8,801 nucleotides of DNA from Verrucomicrobiota bacterium (GTDB taxonomy: Bacteria; Verrucomicrobiota; Verrucomicrobiia; Limisphaerales; J093). A program made the position numbers and the translations under genes. The DNA is taken from assembly GCA_029907285.1 (NCBI GenBank), contig JARYMD010000175.1, positions 1-8,801 on the forward strand. Reading direction: 5' to 3'. Position 1 is the first letter of the stretch. Every line of letters starts with the position of its first letter. Positions 1 to 6,216 of the stretch are shown here, one piece after another. The notes beneath the pieces were generated by a model. That model made no database searches and was not told where the DNA came from. It was given only the letters and a program-made list of their open reading frames with translations.

Positions 1-106
1 GAACTTCATGGCAGGGAATTTCCCTTCAAGCTGTACCGCGACAGTGCGCGGGCCGCGCCTTTCATGGACTCACGGCGCAGGCTTTTCGCCAGAAACAAAG
101 CTGCCT

Positions 107-1468
107 TCAAAACTCGGCGTTGCCCGGCGTCCGCGCAAATGGGATCACATCTCGGATGTTCGGAACGCCCGTCAAAAACATCAGAAGACGCTCGAACCCG
201 ACGCCGAACCCGGCGTGAGGCACCGACCCGAACCTCCGAAGGTCAACGTACCACCAGTAATCCTCCGGCCGAAGCTTGTGGAACCGCATGTTCTCGAGCA
301 GCACATCCAGTCGCTCTTCACGCTGTGAGCCGCCAATGACTTCGCCAATGCCGGGCACAAGCACGTCCATCGCACGCACGGTCCTGGCATCGTCGTTCAA
401 CCTCATGTAAAATGGCTTGATCTCACGCGGGTAGTTGAAAACAGTTACCGGGCATTTGAAGTGTTCTTCTGTGAGAAACCGTTCATGCTCGGACTGCAGG
501 TTCAGCCCATAATGTACGGGGTACTCGAAGGTTCGACCGGATTTTGAGAGTATCTCGACTGCCTCTGCGTACTCGATGCGCTGGAAAGGGCGTTCCACAA
601 CGAACTGGAGCCGCTTGATCACTTCGCGGTCAACAAACTTGGCGAAAAGAGCGAGGTCTTCCTCGCAATGTTCGAGCATGTACCTTGCCATTGACTTTAT
701 GAACTCTTCGCCAAGGTCCATGTCACCCACAAGATCGCAGAACGCCATCTCCGGCTCGATCATCCAAAACTCGGCTGCGTGCCTTGCCGTGTTCGAGTTC
801 TCAGCGCGGAAGGTGGGACCGAAGGTGTAAACCCTCGACATTGCACACGCAAAGGTTTCGGCTTCCAGTTGGCCGCTGACGGTGAGGTAGGTGCGTTTTC
901 CGAAAAAGTCCTTTTGCACATCCTGGTCAATGTCGCCTTTCAATGTTGTCACGCGAAACATCTCGCCGGCGCCCTCGCAATCGCTCGCAGTAATGATCGG
1001 CGCGTGAACATATATGAAATCGCGTTCCTGGTAGAACTGGTGGACGGCCCATGCCAGGCGGCTGCGCGTGCGGAACACGGCGCCAAACAGGTTCGACCGC
1101 GGCCGCAGATGCGCAATCGTCCGAAGAAACTCAGGTGTGTGTCCCTTTTTCTGCAGGGGGTATGTGGCATCGGCAGGGCCGACGAGCTCGATCTTTGTGG
1201 CTTTTAACTCCCACTTTTGACCGGTCCCCGGGGATGGAACGAGGTTTCCTTCCACGATAGCCGATGCGCCGGTTGTAAAGCGGGTTACCGGGCCGGCCCC
1301 TGGAACGCCCCAATCGAGAACTATTTGAAGGTTTGCAAGGCACGAACCGTCATTTAATTCAATGAAAGAAAAGCCCTTCGAATCACGCCGGGTTCGCACC
1401 CAGCCCTTGACGGTCAGGCCTTCGATCGGGTTCGTGGCTGACAAAACATGCTTGATCAGTTTGTGCAT
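107..1468 (-). CDS. asnS: Asparaginyl-tRNA synthetase (AsnRS), class IIb
   Basis: Charges tRNA-Asn with asparagine using ATP, in the cytoplasm. The 453-aa product is close to the usual bacterial AsnRS length (about 460). Residues about 18-100 form the N-terminal OB-fold anticodon-binding domain (VKGWVRTRRDSKGFSFIELNDG). The class II catalytic core follows: motif 2 begins at FRAE (220-223) and continues through NTARHAAEFWMIEPEMAF. Motif 3 is GFGVGFERLLMFLTG (420-434) followed by PNIRDVIPFAR, a typical AsnRS ending. The ATG at 1468 starts directly before the OB fold, so no upstream extension is needed; no clear Shine-Dalgarno is visible. It is divergent from the FHA gene across 131 bp. AspRS and LysRS are less likely because of the NIRDVIPFAR ending and the Asn-type motif 2. 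The reading frame is intact. Confidence 0.97.
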   Translation of the reverse strand: MHKLIKHVLSATNPIEGLTVKGWVRTRRDSKGFSFIELNDGSCLANLQIVLDWGVPGAGPVTRFTTGASAIVEGNLVPSPGTGQKWELKATKIELVGPADATYPLQKKGHTPEFLRTIAHLRPRSNLFGAVFRTRSRLAWAVHQFYQERDFIYVHAPIITASDCEGAGEMFRVTTLKGDIDQDVQKDFFGKRTYLTVSGQLEAETFACAMSRVYTFGPTFRAENSNTARHAAEFWMIEPEMAFCDLVGDMDLGEEFIKSMARYMLEHCEEDLALFAKFVDREVIKRLQFVVERPFQRIEYAEAVEILSKSGRTFEYPVHYGLNLQSEHERFLTEEHFKCPVTVFNYPREIKPFYMRLNDDARTVRAMDVLVPGIGEVIGGSQREERLDVLLENMRFHKLRPEDYWWYVDLRRFGSVPHAGFGVGFERLLMFLTGVPNIRDVIPFARTPGNAEF

Positions 1469-1551
1469 TGGACAAGTTTGCGCGCCGTATTTTCAACAAA
1501 CATCGACCGGACAACAAGCCCGAAGGTTGTGTTGTTGAATTCAGAAACCGT

Positions 1552-1581
1552 TTGACTTCAAACGCAGCATGTAAATAATTC
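1552..1581 (+). promoter_or_regulatory. Possible sigma70-type promoter for the FHA gene
   Basis: TTGACT (1552-1557) is followed after 18 bases by TAATTC (1576-1581); an overlapping TAAATA (1572-1577) would give a short 14-base spacer. Transcription would begin about 10-15 bases before the ATG at 1600, leaving a very short leader. The gap is AT-richer than its surroundings, as expected between divergent genes. The match to consensus is modest and promoter rules in this lineage are uncertain, so this is a weak call. Confidence 0.25.
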
Positions 1582-1599
1582 GCCCTGAAATTCCGACCG

Positions 1600-2100
1600 A
1601 TGGCCAAGCTTGTCATCCTCACAGAGGGATTCGCCGGCACCAGCTACGAGCTGAAGACCGACAGAACAACTGTCGGCAGACACGACGACAACGCGTTTGT
1701 CATTCCCGAACCTTCGGTCTCAGGCCATCACTGCGAAATACTCCTAAAAGGAAATGAGATCGTCGTCCGTGATCTCAATTCCACCAACGGCACTTACATC
1801 AATTCCCAGCCGGTCACCGAGAGCGTGCTCAAGCCGGGCCAAATACTGCGCTTGGGCCAGGTTGAACTCAGACTCGAGGACGCAACCGCGCCTCCACCAA
1901 AGAAACCGCTCAATCACACCGCCGCAATCGGCGCAGGCGTCAAACTGACCGAACTCGAACAAAAAAGCGGCCGGCCAGTTGTTCCGCCGTTTGCCAAGAA
2001 AAGCGACAAGGCGAACCGAATCTTCCTTTATGTCGGGGTGGCGCTGGGCCTGTTAATCCTCGGGTTGATCGGTTACTCGGTGTTCAGGCTCACTTTTTGA
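1600..2100 (+). CDS. FHA-domain protein with C-terminal membrane anchor
   Basis: This 166-aa protein has a forkhead-associated domain at about residues 5-93 and a hydrophobic C-terminal segment at 141-163. The FHA signature is complete: GR at 26-27, S41 and H44 of the SxxH motif, and the N60-STNGT-65 loop that in characterised FHA domains contacts phosphothreonine peptides. A proline- and lysine-rich linker of about 45 residues joins the domain to the anchor, and no signal peptide is present. This suggests a tail-anchored protein that holds a phosphothreonine reader at the inner face of the membrane. No Ser/Thr kinase or phosphatase gene lies in the window, so the partner is unknown. The ATG at 1600 sits immediately before the first FHA strand (MAKLVILTEG). 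It converges on hemB, with 132 bp between the stop codons; a weak 5-bp hairpin (CCGTC/GACGG, 2164-2178) is the only possible terminator there. Confidence 0.9.
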   Translation: MAKLVILTEGFAGTSYELKTDRTTVGRHDDNAFVIPEPSVSGHHCEILLKGNEIVVRDLNSTNGTYINSQPVTESVLKPGQILRLGQVELRLEDATAPPPKKPLNHTAAIGAGVKLTELEQKSGRPVVPPFAKKSDKANRIFLYVGVALGLLILGLIGYSVFRLTF

Positions 2101-2232
2101 GTCTGCCTCTGCTGTTGTTGGAGTTCCGAAGCCCAACAGAACCCGTAAAGCCAAAGCGGCCCGCCGTCAAAGCGACGGAATGAGCGCACTTGCATGCTTA
2201 TTCGCCCAACACATGGTGCAACGCCATGCGGG

Positions 2233-3231
2233 CTAAGTCCTGCAAGGTGTCAACCACCGCGCCACTTCAACAGCCGCGTATGTTATGATTATGTCAGCGC
2301 CCGCGCGGCGCAGCGCCGTCAGCATTTCCATGATCACCGCTTTTTCATCCAGCCAACCATTGGCTGCTGCAGCTTTGATCATCGAGTATTCACCGCTCAC
2401 AGAATACGCTGCGGTCGGATAGCCAAACTCGCTTTTCACCCTGTACAGCACGTCAAGGTACGCAAGCGCCGGCTTGACCATCACAATGTCCGCACCCTCG
2501 GCAATGTCCATGGCAACCTCGCGCAACGCCTCTTCGACATTTGGCGGGGCCATCTGATGCGTCCGCCTGTCGCCAAATTTCGGTGCAGACTCGGCTGCCT
2601 GACGGAAGGGTCCGTAGAACGCCGAGGCATACTTGGCAGCGTAAGACAAAATCGGGATTTGCTGATGCCCGGCTCTGTCCAGGGCCGTTCTGATGGCCGC
2701 TACGCGGCCATCCATCATGTCACTGGGAGCGACGATGTCCGCGCCGGCGTCTGCGTGACTCACTGCGGTTTGAGCCAACAGCTTGAGTGTGGGATCGTTC
2801 AATATCACGCGGCCTCCTCGATGTTTTCCCACAACGCCACAATGCCCATGGCTGGTGTATTCACACAGGCAAACGTCTGTAATCACAACCAGGTCCGGCA
2901 GCTCCTTCTTCAGCAACCGCACCGCTTCCTGAACAACACCACGCGCGGAATACGCTTCAGACCCGCGCGCGTCTTTCTTCTCCGGGATTCCGAACAGCAA
3001 CACTGCCGGCACCCCGGCAGCAAACGCATCCGCGGCGTCGCGCACAAGCTCGTCCGCCGACAACTGGCTGACGCCGGGCATCGAAGCCACCGGCCGACGC
3101 TCCTTGCGCCCGGGTCTGACGAACAGTGGCAGGACAAGTTGATCCGCGCTCAACCGTGTTTCGGCGAACATGCGCCGCAAGGCAGGCAACTCACGCAACC
3201 GCCGCCCACGATATATCGGAAACAAAGCCAT
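2233..3231 (-). CDS. hemB: Porphobilinogen synthase (delta-aminolevulinic acid dehydratase), zinc type
   Basis: Condenses two 5-aminolevulinate molecules to porphobilinogen, the second common step of tetrapyrrole (haem, cobalamin, sirohaem) synthesis, in the cytosol. From the ATG at 3231 the product is 332 aa, typical for HemB, beginning MALFPIYRGRRLRELPALRR. The frame stays open to an ATG at 3321, but the extra 30 residues (with MCVITQNARM) do not resemble HemB, so I chose the internal start. The two active-site lysines are visible: K200 in SYAAKYASAFYGPFR and K253 in VMVKPALAYLDV, the latter being the Schiff-base type position. Three zinc-ligand cysteines, C121, C123 and C131, lie in DVCLCEYTSHGHCG. 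This marks the zinc-dependent class rather than the aspartate-rich magnesium class. APSDMMDGRV (168-177) and YSVSGEYSMI (276-285) are further family blocks. It stands alone among haem genes here and is divergent from the gene at 3353. Confidence 0.97.
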   Translation of the reverse strand: MALFPIYRGRRLRELPALRRMFAETRLSADQLVLPLFVRPGRKERRPVASMPGVSQLSADELVRDAADAFAAGVPAVLLFGIPEKKDARGSEAYSARGVVQEAVRLLKKELPDLVVITDVCLCEYTSHGHCGVVGKHRGGRVILNDPTLKLLAQTAVSHADAGADIVAPSDMMDGRVAAIRTALDRAGHQQIPILSYAAKYASAFYGPFRQAAESAPKFGDRRTHQMAPPNVEEALREVAMDIAEGADIVMVKPALAYLDVLYRVKSEFGYPTAAYSVSGEYSMIKAAAANGWLDEKAVIMEMLTALRRAGADIIITYAAVEVARWLTPCRT

Positions 3232-3352
3232 GTTACCCGTTTGCATGCGGGCATTCTGTGTGATGACACACATCCTGCAAGCAGCTTCTTTGGTATTGAG
3301 TGCAGAGACGAATCCCGGCAATCATCACCACAAACAACTGTCTCGAGTCGCC

Positions 3353-4024
3353 ATGCCTGCTGCTGATCAGCCTACGCGCAAGCGCGACGGGTGTTGGTTC
3401 TACGGATGTTTGAGTTTCGCAATCATCCTCCTCATGGCCATCCTGGTGGTGATTTTGGGGACCCGCTACTACGTCAGGCGAACCATAATCAGGTATTCTG
3501 ACACTGCACCCATGCCCCTGCCGAATGTCGAGGCTTCAACATCAGAAATCAAGAGCGTCCAGGAAAGGTTGGAAGAGTTCAGAAAAGCGATCGAAAGCGG
3601 ACGCCGGGCCGATGAGCTTGAACTCGACGAGACAGCCATAAACCTGCTCATTGCCAACTCGCCCGAACTTCAGCAGCTCGCCGACAAGGTCCACATCGCA
3701 ATTGAAGGCGATCAAATCAAAGCGCAGATCAGTTGGCCCTTGGACCGTTTTCCGCTCATCTCAATGCCGGGCCGGTACCTGAACGGCTCAGCCGCCCTGA
3801 AAGTCTCCTTGAAAAACGGATCGCCAACGGTCGTCCTCGATTCGGTCGAGCTCAAAGGCGAAAAGCTTCCAGACCACATCATGTCTGTCCTGCGCGGACA
3901 GAACCTTGCCCGCGATCTTTCAAACAGCCCTCAAACGGCCAACATCCTGCGCCGACTCGAGAGCATCGAGGTCAACGACGGCAAGATAACAATCCGCGCC
4001 GCCAACCCGGAAGCAGAGCGGTGA
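3353..4024 (+). CDS. Membrane-anchored protein of unknown function
   Basis: A 223-aa protein starting MPAADQPTRKRDG. The frame is open back to 3170, but the added 61 residues overlap the hemB start and are low in recognisable structure, so ATG 3353 is preferred. A single strong hydrophobic segment (about residues 16-37) follows a basic N-terminus, so the protein is probably anchored with the rest outside the cytoplasm. Residues 64-84 are charged and probably helical. The remainder alternates as in a beta-rich fold: LDETAINLLIANSPELQQLA (91-110), then strands at about 112-128 and 146-169. The arrangement of anchor, 'eL.LdetaiN.Li', then beta strands recalls YpmS/DUF2140-like or other lipid-binding-like extracytoplasmic domains. 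That is only an impression from pattern, and I do not recognise the family. It is divergent from hemB (121 bp) and is followed by a repeat-rich gap. Confidence 0.8.
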   Translation: MPAADQPTRKRDGCWFYGCLSFAIILLMAILVVILGTRYYVRRTIIRYSDTAPMPLPNVEASTSEIKSVQERLEEFRKAIESGRRADELELDETAINLLIANSPELQQLADKVHIAIEGDQIKAQISWPLDRFPLISMPGRYLNGSAALKVSLKNGSPTVVLDSVELKGEKLPDHIMSVLRGQNLARDLSNSPQTANILRRLESIEVNDGKITIRAANPEAER

Positions 4025-4098
4025 CCAGCGTAGGCATCGCGGCACCGGCGGCCAGTCTCGAATGTCGCAGAGACGCCGGCGGCGGTGATTGCAACCTC

Positions 4099-4173
4099 CC
4101 TAACCCGGAAATCTCACCGGATTGAACGCATGGATGTATCTGAGGGGTTGGCCGGTGAGATTTCCGGGTCAGG
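4099..4173. repeat. Near-perfect 22-bp inverted repeat (large hairpin)
   Basis: An 18-bp arm at 4103-4120 (ACCCGGAAATCTCACCGG) is exactly reverse-complemented at 4152-4169, with a 31-base spacer. After one mismatch the arms extend by 3 bp (CCT 4099-4101 with AGG 4171-4173). The hairpin lies 74 bp after the stop of the gene at 3353-4024. It has no T-run on the plus-strand side, so a simple intrinsic terminator is not supported, although it could still protect or end that transcript. The arm length and perfection also fit a dispersed palindromic element. Confidence 0.85.
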
Positions 4174-4213
4174 CCGCTTTGAATTGAGCACTCATTCAGC
4201 AGTAACGCCTTTG

Positions 4214-4351
4214 TACGCTGAGCGTTGAACGCTGCACGTTGTACGTTGAGCGTTGAACGTTCCCAAACAAACGACCCGCCTGGTGAACCGATAGGAACGC
4301 TCAACGTAAAACATTCAACTTGCAACGTTCAACAGCCAAGCGCTCAACGGC
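4214..4351. repeat. Two opposed arrays of degenerate heptamer repeats
   Basis: Seven consecutive 7-bp units run from 4214 to 4262: TACGCTG, AGCGTTG, AACGCTG, CACGTTG, TACGTTG, AGCGTTG, AACGTTC (consensus NRCGYTG). After a 32-base non-repeat spacer, units of the reverse-complement type (CAACGTN) run from 4295 to 4351: GAACGCT, CAACGTA, AAACATT, CAACTTG, CAACGTT, CAACAGC, CAAGCGC. An eighth, CAACGGC, is shifted by one base. Thirteen bases at 4242-4254 pair perfectly with 4296-4308, and imperfect pairing continues outward in register to about 4217/4333. The array lies in the 445-bp gap 4025-4469 that contains no convincing gene. Open frames through it show only seven-residue peptide repetition caused by the repeat itself. 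Confidence 0.85.
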
Positions 4352-4469
4352 CCAGCCTTTCAACGGTGCCACGGGCTTTCCAGGCCAATGGACTCGTTCG
4401 ACCGCGGCGCGTCAGAGCCCGGGCTAAACCGGTCTCGTCACAGCACGAGATTCTGCTATCTTCGCGCCC

Positions 4470-5012
4470 GTGAGCGCGCTCGAGTCAGACCAGACGGATA
4501 TGGCGCCCTTATGGCGGCGGATTCTCATTGGGAGAAACCCGCGGATCACACTTCTTCGGGCCGCGTTGATTGGCTTGATTTGTTGGACAACGTTCCGTCA
4601 TGTGCTTTTGCCGGTTCGCATCAGCGGAATCAGCATGGAACCAACACTGCGGAACGGCTCGGTGAATCTTATCAACTGGTTGCCATATTGGTGGCGTGAA
4701 CCGCGCCGCGGTGAAATTGTCGCCATCCGGACAACGGGAACGAGCGTCATGTATCTGAAACGGATCATTGCTCTACCCAACGAGACGGTCGAGATTCGAG
4801 CCGGGCGTGTGTTCATCAATGGCGAACCACTCGCCGAGAGCTATGTCAAGAACCCTGACCCGTGGGAAATGCCGCCGCGCAGGCTCGGTCCGGACGAGTA
4901 TCTTGTCTTCGGCGACAACCGGAGCATGCCCATGGAACTTCACGTGGCAGGCGTGGTGAAAAGAGACCGAATCGTCGGCAAAGCAATCTGGCATGGAAAA
5001 CCAACTCCGTGA
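4470..5012 (+). CDS. lepB: Type I signal peptidase (leader peptidase, S26 family)
   Basis: Removes signal peptides from exported preproteins at the outer face of the cytoplasmic membrane, using a Ser/Lys dyad. The 180-aa product has one N-terminal membrane segment (about 30-47) followed by the catalytic blocks. These are the nucleophile S55 in GISMEPTLRNGS, the general base K97 in VMYLKRIIALPNETVEI, FINGEPL (115-121), and the GDNR box at 148-151. The size and single anchor resemble compact Gram-positive-type enzymes more than the two-span E. coli LepB. After GDNR the usual S-x-D-S pattern is replaced by SMPMELHVAG, although the RDRIVGKA end block is normal. The start is a GTG at 4470; an in-frame ATG at 4500 would remove 10 residues and is also possible. 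Its stop overlaps the next gene by 4 bp, so the two are probably translated together. A 6-bp hairpin (4433-4450) sits just upstream. Confidence 0.93.
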   Translation: MSALESDQTDMAPLWRRILIGRNPRITLLRAALIGLICWTTFRHVLLPVRISGISMEPTLRNGSVNLINWLPYWWREPRRGEIVAIRTTGTSVMYLKRIIALPNETVEIRAGRVFINGEPLAESYVKNPDPWEMPPRRLGPDEYLVFGDNRSMPMELHVAGVVKRDRIVGKAIWHGKPTP

Positions 5013-5503
5013 AGAAATGGCATAAACACCTTGTCCTTCTGGTTGCACTGCTTGTTGGTGCGATGGTCTTGCGCGCCCTGATCCCTTCGGATGAGCGCCG
5101 AGTTCATGTCTTGTTGGCGCAAATGGCCCGTGACATCAACGAACAAACACGCGGTGGAATGCTGTCGGACCTCGCGGCGGCAAATCGCGTGGCTGACTAT
5201 TTTGGCCCTGAGTTTGAGATTCGCATCAATGCAACCGGAGCGCCCGAACTGGACATCAGCGACAGAAGCGAACTCATACAGATGCTTCTGAGCGCTCGAA
5301 AATCGCGCCGTGGGGTCAAGGTTGCCATCCTCGACCCGCAGACGGTCGCAATCTCAAAGACCAACGCAGTCGTCGAAGCAACGGGGAAAGCAGAGGTTTC
5401 AGGAGAAACTGACGTTTTCGTATCCGAGTTGCGTTTTACTCTCGTCAAGATCGATCGCAGGTGGCGCATCCGCAGGGTCGAAACCATCCGCACATTCGAA
5501 TAG
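5009..5503 (+). CDS. Membrane-anchored NTF2/SnoaL-like protein
   Basis: A 164-aa protein read from a GTG at 5009 that overlaps the lepB stop in the pattern GTGA; an upstream extension in this frame (open to 4862) would lie entirely inside lepB and is rejected. Residues about 8-25 are a hydrophobic N-terminal anchor. The rest has the order expected of an NTF2-like cone fold. It starts with a helical region (VHVLLAQMARDINEQTRGG, then LAAANRVADYFGPEFEIRIN) and a second helix (SELIQMLLSARK). Strands follow: VKVAILDPQTVAISKTNAVVE, GKAEVSGETDVFVSELRFTL and DRRWRIRRVETIRTF. The final 'RRWRIRRVE' strand is a common end of these domains. No catalytic residues can be assigned, so I name only the fold. 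Translational coupling to the signal peptidase suggests co-expression, perhaps with a role at the cell envelope. Confidence 0.82.
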   Translation: MKKWHKHLVLLVALLVGAMVLRALIPSDERRVHVLLAQMARDINEQTRGGMLSDLAAANRVADYFGPEFEIRINATGAPELDISDRSELIQMLLSARKSRRGVKVAILDPQTVAISKTNAVVEATGKAEVSGETDVFVSELRFTLVKIDRRWRIRRVETIRTFE

Positions 5504-5540
5504 GTTTGGCGCGGCCCAGCCTCAGACCATCCACGCGTTA

Positions 5541-5654
5541 GCCCGCACATTTCCCAGCCCGGCGTGACTGAAGGTCCGGGGGGTGCAAGAGCGGGGGGCA
5601 TTGCCCGTCAGGCAACTTTGGTTCCGGCTACGGCGGGCTGGGAAAGACGCGGGC
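5541..5654. repeat. 114-nt imperfect palindrome, possible structured RNA or dispersed element
   Basis: In the 255-bp gap after 5503, GCCCGC (5541-5546) pairs with GCGGGC (5649-5654). After a 3x3 internal loop, TTTCCCAGCCCG (5550-5561) pairs perfectly with CGGGCTGGGAAA (5634-5645). Inside lies a second small hairpin, TTGCC (5601-5605) with GGCAA (5611-5615), loop CGTCA. The interior also contains G-runs (5578-5583 and 5593-5598). The whole could be a transcribed stem-loop ending the lepB unit, a non-coding RNA, or a short non-autonomous repeat. No T-run follows on the plus strand. No known riboswitch core is recognised. Confidence 0.7.
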
Positions 5655-5758
5655 CAAGGGGGTTAAGATATATTTATCCAGTAGCCGGCGGCACCAGTCG
5701 GCGGCGCATCTTTTGCTCGACTCATTGCACGGTTCAGGCAAGATTGATCTGTTCTCTT

Positions 5759-6043
5759 ATGCGTCAAGAAGCAATTGAAATGCGGACTCGCAAACGCCTC
5801 ATGCTGCGAGCAGTTCAAGACCAGTTGAACAGCCCCGACACACCCGAAGTTAATCTGCATTACAAGCGACTGCTTTCAATGGGATATTCCCCGGCACGGG
5901 CCAAGGGATTGATTGCGACCGTTCTTGCCGTTTACATGTGGCACATATTGCGAGGGGAACAATACACATACAGCAATTATGTTGAACAGTTGGCCAAGTT
6001 GCCCGCAATCGACTGGCTTAACGAAGAGGACGAGGAGGTTTAG
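5759..6043 (+). CDS. Small conserved-looking protein, unknown function
   Basis: A 94-aa soluble protein. The frame is open back to 5564, but that stretch crosses the palindrome at 5541-5654 and gives a low-complexity Gly/Arg peptide, so the start is placed at ATG 5759. A second ATG at 5780 (residue 8) is an alternative. The N-terminus is basic and helical (MRTRKRLMLRAVQDQLNS). The core reads TPEVNLHYKRLLSMGYSPAR then AKGLIATVLAVYMWHILRGE, then YSNYVEQLAKLPAIDW, and ends in an acidic tail (NEEDEEV). The pattern 'P.v...y.rL...GyS...A..liA.vla.....l..g......Y...L..LP' recalls small all-helical proteins found across many bacteria. I cannot name the family with confidence. No signal peptide or metal-binding motif is visible. 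It stands alone, with hairpins on both sides. Confidence 0.8.
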   Translation: MRQEAIEMRTRKRLMLRAVQDQLNSPDTPEVNLHYKRLLSMGYSPARAKGLIATVLAVYMWHILRGEQYTYSNYVEQLAKLPAIDWLNEEDEEV

Positions 6044-6126
6044 CGAGGCTCCGCCTCAGACCGACCGGGCATGTGGAGCCATAATGCGGAACGGGTTCTC
6101 GGCCTTCTCGGTATCTGGCCCGCCTC

Positions 6127-6166
6127 GCCAAAATGAGGCCGCTCCGCGGCCACCTCGATCTTTGGC
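6127..6166. repeat. GC-rich stem-loop upstream of the hydrolase pseudogene
   Basis: GCCAAA (6127-6132) pairs with TTTGGC (6161-6166). Inside this, GAGG (6135-6138) pairs with CCTC (6153-6156), and CCGC (6139-6142) with GCGG (6146-6149) around loop TCC. A run of eight A follows (6167-6174). A smaller related hairpin, GAGGC-TCC-GCCTC, sits at 6045-6057, directly after the stop of the 94-aa gene. Both share the tip GCTCCGC. Neither has a plus-strand T-run, so terminator function is uncertain. The gap 6044-6216 has no other visible feature. Confidence 0.5.
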
Positions 6167-6216
6167 AAAAAAAATTCCGTGGCGGTTGCGGAGACTATCC
6201 AGGATAGCATCCAGAA

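Noticed and set aside
1..9. Possible start (ATG AAG TTC on the minus strand, reading off the window edge) of a gene downstream of asnS
   Set aside because: Only three codons are visible. A GAAGGGAAA stretch upstream could be a ribosome site, but this is far too little to annotate.
2194..3366. Long plus-strand open frame (390 codons) opposite hemB
   Set aside because: It is the antisense of a clear HemB gene, and its product is His/Arg/Cys-rich without recognisable domains.
4036..4090. Apparent similarity between the GCCGGCGG-rich stretch here and the one at 5680-5710
   Set aside because: They share only short GC-rich words and their order differs, so a common repeat family cannot be supported by eye.
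3972..4325. Minus-strand open frame of 117 codons through the repeat gap
   Set aside because: Its repeated peptides (STLNVQR-like) come only from the 7-base repeat period. It crosses the inverted repeat and the end of the upstream gene.
4214..4351. CRISPR array
   Set aside because: The repeats are 7 bp, contiguous and without unique spacers, and no cas gene is present.
5541..5660. Cobalamin or other known riboswitch in the palindrome
   Set aside because: The G-rich and CCGG words are suggestive, but the conserved core motifs are absent and no transport or cofactor gene follows.
5564..5758. N-terminal extension of the 94-aa protein
   Set aside because: It is Gly/Arg-rich, runs through the palindrome and shows no protein-like pattern.
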